Part shown: positions 34,640 to 45,303 of the stretch, piece by piece
Position numbering within the stretch: position 1 is the stretch's first letter
Layout: each line of letters starts with the position of its first letter
Translations under genes and position numbers: made by a program
The notes under the pieces: model-generated
Seen by the model: only the letters and a program-made list of their open reading frames with translations
Database searches by the model: none
What the model was told of the DNA's origin: nothing
Source of the DNA: Rosellinia necatrix
Taxonomy: Eukaryota; Ascomycota; Sordariomycetes; Xylariales; Xylariaceae
Assembly (NCBI GenBank): GCA_021209875.1
Contig: JAGYVD010000010.1
Span: 248,001-312,000, forward strand
Length of the DNA stretch: 64,000 bases
Reading direction: 5' to 3'

Positions 34640-35771
34640 TTACACATCCGCAGTCGAGCCCCCGTAGGAATGAATCTAATAAAAAACAAGAACGGTCAGC
34701 CCCAAACCCCCAACGTAGGAGTAGAACCGTCCGTATAATAGGGAAGGAAAAGGGGGAGGAGGGGGGGCGAGGAAGGATTCATCTCTCTCACCGTCTGATC
34801 CGCGCAGCCGGAGGGCGTGTCGTAGGCATAAGCGCCGGTATTGATGTACAGCCGGCCGACGCCGGCGGCGGCGCAGACGAGCCAGGCGGCGGCGTTGGGG
34901 CGCGGGATGTCGGCGACGGTCCAGGCCAGGGTGTCGCCCTGGAAGGCGAAGGCGCCGTACGGGTTCGGCGCCGCGTCGAACCACGTGCGCAGCGTCCGCT
35001 GCGTCTTGTTCGCCGCGTCCTCCACCCACATGTACAGCGGCGACGCCCCGCTGGAGCCCGGGTTGTTGTAGACCAGCTGCCCGTCGACGACGTTGAACTG
35101 CCCCGCGCCCGACGCCGGGAGCAGGTACGCGTCGCCCGGCCCCGGGGACGGGGTCGCGGTCGGCGCCGCTTGCAGGTACGAGTGGTAGTTGGGCGACGCG
35201 ACGGCGCGGACCCAGTAGTAGCCTGATTGGAGGGTCGTGGGGTAGGTGCCAGAGCCGCTTGTTTTTGTTGTTGTAGTCGTCGTCGCTGTCGTTAGGGTTG
35301 TGGATGGGCCTGTGGTTGTGCTCGTGGCTGTTGTGCGCGTCGTGGTGGTGGCTATTCGGCGGTTGTTGGTTAGTTGTTTTATCCATATGTTGCATATCTT
35401 GGGGCACTCTAGACACTCCGGCGTGACGCAAGCATTCGGGATATTTACAATAGGGCTTGTATTGGGACGACTCACTTGTTGCGGTGCCGGGGACGCATTG
35501 GCTGTAGTAGTCACTGCCGATGCTCGTCAGAATCAGATTCTATCTCGGGCACAGGCGACAACATACTTGAGAACCGTGCAAGTGTAGCCAGATACGCAAG
35601 TAAACGGCCCAGACCAGCCAATCCCGCCGCCTACAAGAAGCTGCATGAGTTTACTGTCGAGAGAGACATCTCGAGTTTGCTGGCGGGTTTCTTACATTGG
35701 CCCCAAGCCGTCTGCTGGGCGACGGCAGCCCCCCCGAAGAGGCAAATCGTGGTGGCTATACGAGACAACAT
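34640..35771 (-). CDS. secreted CBM1 (fungal cellulose-binding) protein with an uncharacterised C-terminal domain
   Basis: Five exons: 35771-35696, 35630-35567, 35513-35476, 35351-34792 and 34675-34640; introns 65, 53, 124 and 116 nt; 257 aa. Signal peptide MLSRIATTICLFGGAAVA, then CBM1 at about 22-56: WGQCGGIGWSGPFTC, VSGYTC, VLNDYYSQC. The four cysteines and the aromatic face are intact, so cellulose or chitin binding is expected. A Thr-rich, presumably O-glycosylated linker (57-92) follows. The last ~160 residues (SGYYWVRAVASPNYHSYLQ, then LYMWVED, WFDAAPNPYGAF, TPSGCADQTIHSYGG) match no glycosidase, esterase or LPMO motif I know. There is no N-terminal His after the signal peptide, so it is not an LPMO. 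All joins keep frame. The CBM1 call is firm; the second domain may be an accessory binding module. Confidence 0.88.
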
Positions 35772-36627
35772 CGTCAGAATCCAGTACTACATACAGTCCC
35801 GGTAGTTATGTGGTATGTGCACTTGACTACAGCAAGACGATACGGACAAGAGTCATCTCGGAGCCTTTTATTTAACCTTGGCACAACGCCCCCTGGACAT
35901 GAAATGAAGTAAAATGAAATGAAATGAAATACGGGCCCGAAAAGGCCGACGGTTGTGTGATGCCGTCGCTCCGCCAGCACACGGCACGCGGCACGCGCTT
36001 CTCAGAAAGGAGTCGCCGCTCCACATGCTCATGTCCCGACTACGTATCTACACTACACTAGACTTGCCAGCTTGACGAGCCAGGGACTAGGCGCCTTAAA
36101 TAGGCGGGTGAGGACCGGGGCGCCTTCATGGGATGCCGGAGCCGGCCGAGTGCTTGTTTCCACCAATCCCGGCTGGCGAATCCGATCAGTGACACGGAGC
36201 TCAACCTCCGTCTTACGATTTATACCCCGGAACATCGACCTCGCTCGATTCTGGCTAGCATTCGAGCACCGAGGAGCCAATTTCTTGTTTTAGCCCGCTC
36301 TAGTTCTTGAGACTCGGTACACAACAGCTTGCCGCAGTTTAGTTTTCGTCTTACTAGGCATTCTCCATGCTGGTAGTATCTAGTCCGTTTATGACTGTCG
36401 ATACTATATCACGATATAACTGATGAGGATGAGGATGAGGCTTTCGTATTTCAATAAGATTAAGGGTAGTTATATACAAATATTATACAGGTTAATACAT
36501 AGTACCCGCCCGCGCTCGCCCTCATGCAGGGGAAGGGGGAGACCTCCCTTCGCGGGGTCGCCTGACTCCAAAAATAGGTGACCCCGATCAAACAAACAAA
36601 CAAACAAATAAATAAATAAATAGTAAC
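35772..36627. other. spacer upstream of the CBM1 gene
   Basis: Contains an AAATG pentamer run (35900-35930) and a CAAA/TAAA tetramer run (36591-36621). No gene seen; it holds the CBM1 promoter and the GNAT 3' UTR. Confidence 0.55.
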
Positions 36628-37496
36628 CTATTTCTTCGTCTCCGGCCGCCAAACCATGCCCCAAGTCTTGACGCCCTCACCTCCCTTTTTCGCCAGCCCG
36701 TCGGGCCCGACGAGGCCCACGCCCAGCGTGATCTCCTCGACCTCCTCGAAGCCGTGCTTCACGTACACGCCCTTGGCGTTCGGGTTCGACGCCTCGAGCC
36801 ACAGCGGCCGGCCGTGGCCGCGCGCATGCGCCTTCATGTGCTCGAGCAGCGCGCCCGCGAGCCCCTGGCGCTGCCGCCCCGGGTCCGTCCCGATGATGAA
36901 CAGGTACCAGTACTCCGCCAGCTCCCTGCGCGTGAACGCCTTCCGCTTCGCGCGCTTGACGGCGTTGGTGTGCTCGACGAGGACGCGCTGGAGGGGGGGG
37001 GGCGGTTGGGTGCGTGTCAGCGCCGGTCCGAGAAGGGGGAAAAGGGGGGGGGAAGGGAGAAGACGAACGTACCTTGATGCCCAGCGGCTTCAACTGTAGG
37101 GTGATGCCCACGAGTCCGCCCTGTAATACCGTCCGCGGGTTGTCTACCCTCCTCCCCGGCGGCATCATGACGGCGCAGCAGCCCCACGACGACACCTCGA
37201 GCAGGATCCCCTTGTTGAGCGTGCCGGCCTTGAGGAGGCCCGCGAGGAACACGGGGAGGAAGGCCCTCCGCTCTTCCTCCGAGAGGGCCCCCATGAAGTA
37301 GTTGAATATCGGATCATCTCGGAACGCGCCCGTGAGGACCGGGACGGCGTGCGGGATGAACTCTGGAACGTAGGTATTAGCAAACTACCAAATGACGACC
37401 TAACGTGAAGAAGGAAGTGCTGCCGGGCCCACCTTTGCCGCCTTGGGTGATCCGGGGTGCCTCAGGGGCCGGTGTTGTCTCGCTAGAAGTTGCCAT
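36628..37496 (-). CDS. GNAT-family N-acetyltransferase
   Basis: Three exons: 37496-37433, 37362-37073 and 36987-36628, introns 70 and 85 nt, 237 aa. The acetyl-CoA binding motif A is YLFIIGTDPGRQRQGLAGALLEHM at about residues 140-163, with the Q/R-x-x-G-x-A loop RQRQGLAG. It is followed by PLWLEASNPNAKGVYVKHGFEEVEEI, the usual motif B. The N-terminal half (FIPHAVPVLTGAFRDDPIFNYF) is shared by a large fungal GNAT group of unknown substrate. It transfers acetyl from acetyl-CoA to an amine, probably in the cytosol. The second intron ends in an unusual run of Cs before CCAG. Confidence 0.87.
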
Positions 37497-40400
37497 TGCT
37501 CGGTCGAAGGTAGGTAACTTGGATGTCCAGTGATGCTTTCGTCGTGGAGAGCGGGCATGTCTGAGCGGCGATTAACCCTACTTATGATCCCGGGTTTCCT
37601 CCGATTCATGAACTCTCTTTTCAGTCAACATCTTGCTTTCAAAGTCGCCCCGGCGCCCGACGGGATCCGCGGACCGGGCCCTTGGCACCTCTGACCCATG
37701 CCGCTACACAGAAGAACATCGGCTGATATTCGCCACAACCCATGTCGTGCGATACGTAAGTCCCCCGCCGACAGATCGTATGCCAAGAAGAAACAGTCTA
37801 GGGAGACCTAACCTCTATCGATTGGCCGGGCGTCGTCTTTCGGCGCCCGCGTAACCCGCGGAGGTGGAAATGGGCCTGTATGTACCATTGCCGTAGCCAG
37901 AATGAAAAGCCCCTAGAGCGCACATTTACTGCGCCTCCCTTGGACTCGGTCGGCCCGTGTTAATTGGGCTTGGGCTCACGTCACGGAACGGCGCCGACGA
38001 GAGCAATATGCCGGTTATGTTTATGCTGCGAATTCCCCAACGCGCTTCTATTGTCAAAGACAAGACGCAGCAGTGGCGAGGCGCTCTATTGCCGTCACTC
38101 CCAACCTGAGAACCCCGAACCGGCCGAAATACTCGATAAAACTGTTCGAACAACTAAATCTAGGGAGAATTCAAATACGGACTACACGTCACTCCACTAT
38201 GATCCGGTAACATAATCGGCGACAAACCACCGCTCGGCAGCAATACGCCATACGCTCGGCGGTCATTCATTAGCTATTGTGGCCTAGTTATTTACTTAAC
38301 ACCAGCCACATGGTGCCTGTCCCGGAATAAGGAGTTTCTTCGCGCCCTCGGCGCCCGTAGTCGCACGAGGTACCTGTGGTAATGTCCGACTATTGAGACA
38401 TTCGAGGATGGTGTTGATTAGGAGAAAGCTCTTAATCTTAGGTAGATTTTCCTACCTTTGCTAGTTAGTCGATTCAGTTGCATTAATCGCTGAGAATTGT
38501 CATTCGTTGTTGGTTAATTTTGCTGACAATTTGTGACGCTGCCCCCGACATCCTAACTTGAATTTTAAACCGCACCTACGGTCATTGATATTCTGGCCAG
38601 TGAATGTCGTGATACGAGGGTTGCCTGACAACTTTCATGTTGTATCGGTAAAATCGTAAACAGACGGACGCCGGGTGAGGCGAGATCGACCTAAGCAGAT
38701 TATGCTCTCAGCGCCCTGTTGAAGCAGACCGGTGTCAACCTACGGAGAGGGCCGGCCGTCTCTAACCGTTGGTCCGGTCAGCACGTGGCTTTAGCACCCT
38801 TAGTACGCTGACTTGTTCGTTTTATTTCTTTTATCATAGCATATGATAGGATCCCATATCGCTGTCCACGCTGGTCGAACCACATGACGTCTTTTGTGTA
38901 TTGGACTTATGCTGGCGTCATCCCTCAGCTGATTCAGCTTCCTGCTTCATTTGAGGGGGGGGTTTGAGCTACGTCGTAAGGCAAGGATGAGGAGTCAAAT
39001 GTTGGCCCAGGGTGCCACTTTCCAAGAGTATCATCGGTAGAACATAGTAGAACCATGGATAGATGTTTAGTATCACTTGGCTTGTTCTGCGCCATGTTGA
39101 ATCGAAAACAAGATGTGGGTTCGGCCAGCCCTCTTTCGGCATCTCGCGAAGGGGTAATCACCGATGCGAAAAGAAAAGAAAAAAAAATAGAATAGGAGAT
39201 CTCGCACCGCAGGGAAACCTGCTATAGCTATACCCCAACGCTTTATCTATCTTATTCCATTCACATATTTGGACGTTGGGTGTAATTCCATATGGCTTAC
39301 ACGTAGGGGGCCTAAATTTCGCCGTTGCCTTGAATTGGGAGGGGCGCGATATTTGGTGAGGAACGAGCGTGCGAGGGTAAGATGTAAGCATCGATGCTAG
39401 CTAGGGTTAGGCTGGAGGAGATGCCGTTAGTAGGCGGCGGGGGCTTTGAAACTTGTTGAGATGAAACTCTTACGTTAAGTTATCACGGCTGCTAGTGATA
39501 AGAGTCTCGAAAGCGAGGGTTAGAATGATGTATATGTTTGAGCAAAACGGTTTGACTTTTTAGTTCCTGGTTAAGTAGCAAGCCTTATCCACGTTTTACT
39601 TCCTCCTTTAGTGTCATCCTATGGATATTGAGAGAACCACTGTTTATATTTAGGTCGTAACTAGACGGGCGTACGAAGGGTAAATTTTAATATACGGAGA
39701 GATAAGCATTTTACACAACCAGAAGAACAAGGACTCCCGGGTAGGCTTTACATCCCCAAATGGTGCCTGTCGGTTCGTGGCATATTCTAGGATTCCAATG
39801 CTCTCCGGGGGCTTATAGTTGTTCACATATTCTTGCGTCAAACCCCTCCGAAAACAGCATCTACTATCATATAGGTTCGTCCGATTAGACCCGCAATGGC
39901 TAAGAGACGAAGGTCCCCAGCGCGCGTATGAGATTGGAATTAGTCAAAAGGCTAAGGGAAAGTACACGTCGTTGCTTGTACTCGAATTTCAGGGGCTCGC
40001 TTGAGAAATTAAGGTTGTCGTATATACAAACGGCGTATATTAAAGGGATAGGAGGCACTGCCGTCAGCAAATATGGCATCCGTTCCGGCATCCCGCTTGG
40101 GGTTGTGGTGGGTGCTCCGGAGCTGATCCGACGTCGTGTCGAAATAACGCCGCCCATACTAGTCCCAAGCCTCAGTTAAGTGCTTCGCGTAGCTGGCCTC
40201 TTCGGGGATAAGTCCCGGGGCGCCATGTCCAAGACATCCGGGGCACTGGCGCAGTAGCGTCTCCGTAGCTTCGATAGAGTCGAGCTCAGCTCCACACCCT
40301 ACTCCGGTAGACCCTCCCAATGCCCATCGGGTCCGGCATTTAGCGGTGCTATGGTCCCCTGTGACGGGTAATGACATATATGGTTTGTACTTCCCATGTA

Positions 40401-41061
40401 CTGCGTCTAGGCCTTCGTAGGACGATAGGATATTACGCGCAGCGGCGTAGTAGATCCGATCGATTAGCGAATGATACCATCAAGATCTTGCATATTCCCG
40501 CCTTGCGTTTCCCCCTTGCATTGTGAATGCACTCGTATAATCTGATAGGCTGGCGTCACGATTCACGCTCACTGCCACTAATATCTAATATTCTTCTGAG
40601 GCATAGTTACGGTTACCACTCGCCGAAGCCAACACGATAGGCGAGAAGCCCAATGAGAGACCCGAAAGATGCGGCGCTACTATGATGTGATTTTAGAAGC
40701 CTAATTCCACTTGCTCTTATATCCATGAATATCGAAAACAATGAAGTGTTACGTGGATTCTTGGATTTTCTCTGGCGCCTCAAAATGTTCTAGTTTGCCT
40801 AGTGTCGCCACATATTACAAGAGTCCTGGCTATCCAGATGAATTATGATAGTATAATTATCAGAAAGTATTGCCGGAATACCAATATTCATGAGCGCAAA
40901 TCGCGACGGGTTGAGCTTGGGTATAACATCGTAACATAACATAATTCATCGACGCTATGGTGTATATAGTTCATCAACGTAGCGCCTAGGCAAGGCTCAG
41001 AGCCATCTGTCTCTGTTTCCTCATTTCCTCACCGCAAGAACGTTGATAGCCTATAACGTGC
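37497..41061. other. intergenic spacer, 3.6 kb, with probable gene remnants
   Basis: Frames are short and broken. A decayed coding fragment is suspected at 39995-40377 (own entry). Between 38.2 and 39.9 kb the sequence is AT-rich with no signal. From 40.4 to 41.0 kb nothing is seen beyond the 3' UTR of the JEN-type transporter. Confidence 0.5.
39995..40377 (-). pseudogene. possible decayed coding fragment
   Basis: A minus-strand frame starts MSLPVTGDHSTAKC, runs 72 codons to EAWD, meets a TAG, and continues in the same frame for about 50 more codons (YGRRYFDTTSDQLRSTHH, then DAIFADGSASYPFN). TAG at a probable former CAG fits a C-to-T change such as repeat-induced point mutation or plain decay. 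The upper part has a CPGC plus several further cysteines. I do not recognise the family, and a chance open frame is not excluded. Confidence 0.25.
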
Positions 41062-42776
41062 CTAGGACCTGGTTTCCTTTTCTTCAACGGTAGTGCTCTT
41101 ATTATCGACGGACCCAGCATCGAAAGCCTTCTCTTCGTCGCGGTGAATGTTGGCGCCGATGGGGCCGCCCTCGAAAGCACGACCGCGCTTCTCGGGACCC
41201 AGGGAAGTGGTGACCATGATGCCGATGACGATGATGGCCGTGGCGATACCCATAGTCGGGCCATAGGCCTCGACGAGGTTCCCCGCCCTGTTCCGTACGA
41301 GGTGCGATTCGGCAATCGCGTTGACGATCTGAGCGCTGGGCGAGCTGATGGCGTTGCCGAGCTGGTAGGTGATGCCGGGGAAGGTCGATCGGTAGGCGGG
41401 CGGCGACAGCTCGCTGAGATGGACTAGGCGGCGGTTAGCACATGTGAAGAAAGAAGCCCTTGATGCGAGCCAACATAGGGGTACTTACTAGGAATGACAC
41501 CCCACGCTCCCTGGACGAAGAATTGGATGAAGAAGCTGGTCACCGAGAGCGCGCGCTCTCCCTCGACAAGAATCCAGGCGGGAATCAGAAGTCCGCTGAT
41601 GAAGGCGGCGCCGATGATCGCCCTCCGGCGACCAACCCACTGCGAGAAATAGCCGATGATGGTGCCGCCGACGACGGCACCGGTCTTCATCAGGATACTG
41701 GCGCGCGTGGCAGCGTCATTGGGCAATTCCTTCTGCACGAGGCAGAATGTGGTGTAGCTGTCCTGGCTTGTGTGGGAGTAGTAGTTGAACCAGGTCATGA
41801 GGATGATGCAGTAAATGGACATGCGCCACTCCTTAGCCAACATCTCCTTGGTCTCGGCCCAGAAATCACCCGCTGTGATCTTCTTGCCGGAGGCCTTGGC
41901 CTCGATGAACTGTTCGGACTCGGGGAAGCAGCATCGGAGGAGACCCGCGGCGAAAGACAGGGCTGCGCCGACCCAGAACACGGTCTTCCAGCTCTCTACT
42001 TCGGCGCCGACGCCGAGATTCGTGATGGCGGCCAGGACGTAGCCGAAGGAGTAGCCCTGCTGTAAAATGCCGCTCATGAAGCCACGTGCTTCCAATCTGC
42101 CAAGCTGGTGAGCCACAGGTGTAGGCGTATGATGGAGCATGGAATACTTACGGGCAGTTCTCTAGCGCCATTGCGACCGCATTGCCATATACACCGCCCA
42201 TGAAGAGGCCGAACAGGGACCGCACGGCCAGGAATTCTTGGAATGTGGCGGCGTAGATCGTGCCAATCTGAAGGGCGCCTACCGTCCTTTGTTAACGCCC
42301 ATGTTCACGTGGATAGCTAGTTAGTTACATGTAGGGATCGCCTTACCGAGAATGATCAAGTTGGCTACCATGGGCCACTTTCGGCCGTAGCGGTCGCCGA
42401 GCAGTCCGAATACAGCAGCACCGACAGACCGGAGCAGCAATGTCAATGTGATCGCGGTGGTGATGGCCGTCTTGGAGGTGTCGTAGTACTTGGAGAGCTT
42501 GACTGTCTGGATGGAGAGGGCGTGGAAGTCGAAGGCATCAGCCGTCCATGCAAACCAGCCCACGAAAAAATAGAGCCAGTCTTTGGCGCTCAACAGGGCC
42601 ATGAGGGAGAATGGATTCCTGAGAGGCGCCGGCGTCTGCCATTCTGCATGGGTCTCGCCGAGGTCGTTTGTGACGACGACCCTCTGCTTCCACTTGAACA
42701 GGTCGGCGAACGACTGCTTCGCTGTCGGGATCATACCCTTCGCGATAGGGTCCGCGGGCTCGTAATTGGTGGCCAT
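41062..42776 (-). CDS. JEN1: JEN-type monocarboxylate/proton symporter (MFS)
   Basis: Four exons: 42776-42347, 42278-42152, 42096-41489 and 41423-41062; introns 68, 55 and 65 nt; 508 aa. The Jen signature NYYSHTSQDSYTT at about 290-302 fits the N-x-x-[ST]-H-x-[ST]-Q-D-x-x-x-T pattern essential for lactate/pyruvate transport, and the MFS loop GDRYGRKW lies at about 129-136. The start of the first helix, DWLYFFVGWFAWTADAFDFHALSI, and SELSPPAYRSTFPGITYQLGNA after helix 10 are conserved in the family. About twelve hydrophobic segments are present, with cytosolic tails. It imports lactate, pyruvate, acetate or dicarboxylates across the plasma membrane with protons, and is normally repressed by glucose. 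It is transcribed divergently from catalase across 2.5 kb. Several fungal paralogues exist, so JEN1 orthology is by family only. Confidence 0.92.
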
Positions 42777-43357
42777 GGTCTAGACGCCCAGAACACTTTC
42801 CAGCCTTCTTTCTCCCTGAGGTAAGCAAGAGAGGAATGCAGAAGGACCAGGAAGGCGATATTGCGTCCTCAGGCCAAACCGTAGGGAGAGGCCGTCGACT
42901 TCTTATAGGGCCGACCGGCCACTCCCCCCCGCGTTGACGATCTCCGCACGCCCGTGAGTCGAAAAATTTCAAGCCATCCATCCATCCCCTTCCTGACCGT
43001 CTCTCTCGCTCAAAAGACCCTTGCTGTACGACGAGGTAAAGCAATTCCAGAGTCACCATGGTGGAACACATGGCGTCCAGGACCACCAATGCCACCTCTC
43101 CAAATCCTCTCGGCCGCCAAGGCATGCCAAGGTGCAGAGGCTCGTCGTAATGGGTTGGCCAAGGCTGGCCAAGACTTGCCAAGGACGCCTCTCTATCATC
43201 ACAATAAGATGATTTGAATGAGACCCTCCCATTCCTCCGAAGTTCTCGCCAAGTCTCGATCACACAAGACTGGGGAAGCTCGCGGGGACCTTGGGGAAAA
43301 GAATTGGCGCCAAGTCACTCCGCTTCGCCTAAGTATAAAACGACGAAAATTACAACG

Positions 43358-43399
43358 TCTCTCTATCTCTATCTCTATCTCTATCTATCTATCTCTCTC
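43358..43399. repeat. (CTATCT)n microsatellite
   Basis: TCTCTATC/TATC units repeated over about 42 bp in the JEN-type promoter region, preceded by TATAAAA at 43334-43340. Confidence 0.8.
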
Positions 43400-44649
43400 G
43401 GCTGTAGTCGTACTATAAGAGAACGTTAGCAAGAAGGGAGATGTAACGACAAATGGTCGGTGTGGGGATGAGGCTATTTTCCAAGGTCGATAACCAGCCC
43501 CCTCCCTTGTCATCCTCGTGTAGCCTGGTCAGATAGGTAGGCAGGCCTCTGACTTACCGTACCAGCTATCACTTGACTCGGGTCAGGACGAATTCTTTTC
43601 GGTCCCCAGTAAGTATGTGTCAAGGATATGGGAGAGCTAAGGGATGAGGTAGGGGGTGTATCTAGCATAACGTAGCATTTCCCCGCACGAACTGCTGTGG
43701 TTATCTGTGCTGGTGTTCTTGTTTGGACGACAGCTGGGTGGCGGTGGACCGGACGATGACGCTATGCCGACCCTGATGAGGGTAAACGAACACGCGGCAA
43801 GCGACACTCCCCCCCTAACGGTGTCCCCGATCTTCTGCAAGTATGTTCCCACACGTTCCCAGCTCCGGGTCTCGATCGTCAAAGTGGTATTTTCCCCAGT
43901 CAACGTTCAGACGAGCCGTTAGATGGCCTAAACGGTCTGGAGACGTTAGTGACTAAATCAAGCGTGCTCATAGTGCGCTTTTCGTAAGGCTTGAATACAT
44001 CCCTACACTAAAGCTTGCCAACACGGGAGATGCTGACGCCATAATGCTTCGCTGAATTAGCACCGTGGCATGAAAATTTGCGAGCAGCCACAAACAAAAT
44101 CCGGCCAGCGACCGACCACCCACAACAGCAGGCAAAGGCCAGGGGTAAGGGGGGGTGGTGGTGTGTGCTAGGAAAGTCGACGGCGCTTGCAACTAACTAA
44201 CTACACTAGTGTCTGGACGCCTCCCGCATCACGCGTCGGCATATCCTTGCTCTAGACACCCAAACCAAACCCGTACGACTCTTCCTGCAGTCTCGCAATC
44301 TAAAGACGCGGATACAGGTCAGCTTATTACGATAGGGCTAATATTCAAGCCGTGGCCCCTCCAGAGCTGCCGAGCAAACAAACAGGACCACCCAGACTGT
44401 TTGATATACGCTCCTTCACGCCATCCAAGAAAAATTGTTACATAATAGAGATATACGTAATAGCGCAAAGAGGAACGCCAAGAGCAAGGGCTGTGAAAAC
44501 TACCGGGTTCACCTACCTAGTTGAGGCAAGGGCAGCTTACACACGCATCGGCTGAAGACAACCGCAGGCGAGGAATGTTGGTTTCATCGTGAGATGTGCG
44601 GGTTGGTACGGGTAGCGTGAGGCGAATAGCAGACTAGCTCCCGGTCGGG

Positions 44650-45014
44650 ATGAAGAGCTTCTATGCTGCCGGCACTACTGTAGCTGTATGCATATGGAAG
44701 ATTCGATTACCTCGGCTGACACTCCCGTCTGTCTCCATGGCCCATTGTCATTACAGGCCACTCATCTCACTGCCGACCCGGTTGACGTGACCATCCAGGT
44801 AGGCATCTAGATTTACGGTTCCTCACGACACCCAGCCAGTTATTAGTTATATTTATAGATTTCTTTTTAGTATATGAACGTTTTACAGTTCAAGAACCCT
44901 GATGAGGTAGACCTGTGGATTTTGACGTGTTCTATGATACATGTCAAGCGTCATACAATATGTACCGTACAGCATCTATCGTATCCGTCATTTGATCCGA
45001 GAGCCACTCAATAA
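44650..45014 (+). CDS. candidate small three-exon gene, unknown product
   Basis: Exons 44650-44685, 44757-44798 and 44889-45014 join in phase to a 67-aa frame: MKSFYAAGTTVA, ATHLTADPVDVTIQ, FKNPDEVDLWILTCSM and so on. Intron 1 (71 nt) has GTATGC, a GGCTGAC branch and TTACAG; intron 2 (90 nt) has GTAGGC and TTTACAG but a weak branch. PVDVTIQ followed by KNPDEVDLWIL faintly recalls the propeptide sandwich of deuterolysin-like secreted proteases, so this may be the truncated head of such a gene. The N-terminus is not clearly a signal peptide. All junctions fall at phase 0, which chance alone could give. Confidence 0.3.
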
Positions 45015-45215
45015 CATTCGCCCAGTGTTAAAAAATATGAAGAAATAAGCGAAAATCGAACATAGTCACTGTGAAGCTTGATGCTTTGACGTATATGATA
45101 ATGGTATCCTCGAGCTACTTAGTTATCTCCTACGGCATCATTGCCATCGTGACAATGATTCCATATTGCCACCCATAGCATGAGTTAGTGGCTCGCCATG
45201 CCATGTGTGTGTGTG

Positions 45216-45222
45216 TATATAA
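45216..45222 (+). promoter_or_regulatory. TATA box of the catalase gene
   Basis: TATATAA preceded by a GT run, about 82 bp upstream of the ATG at 45304 and followed by a CAACAACC-type leader, as in strongly expressed fungal genes. Confidence 0.5.
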
Positions 45223-45303
45223 CCGTGTTCTTCAACAACCATATTCGCCGTTTCGCCGTCAAGTTTAGAAAATGAATTTATTGGAAACAAGTAGTTCTTC
45301 AAG

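Larger units (their letters stand above)
42777..45303. other. divergent spacer between transporter and catalase
   Basis: 2.5 kb. It contains a TCTATC microsatellite (43358-43399) and a candidate three-exon minigene (44650-45014, own entry). The right end has a TATA box for catalase. Other ATG frames here lack any family signal. Confidence 0.5.

Noticed and set aside
22912..35771. Secondary-metabolite cluster suggested by an mpaB-like oxygenase plus a LaeA-like methyltransferase
   Set aside because: No polyketide synthase, NRPS, terpene cyclase, prenyltransferase or P450 is present in the window, and the two genes are 7 kb apart with a HET gene between.
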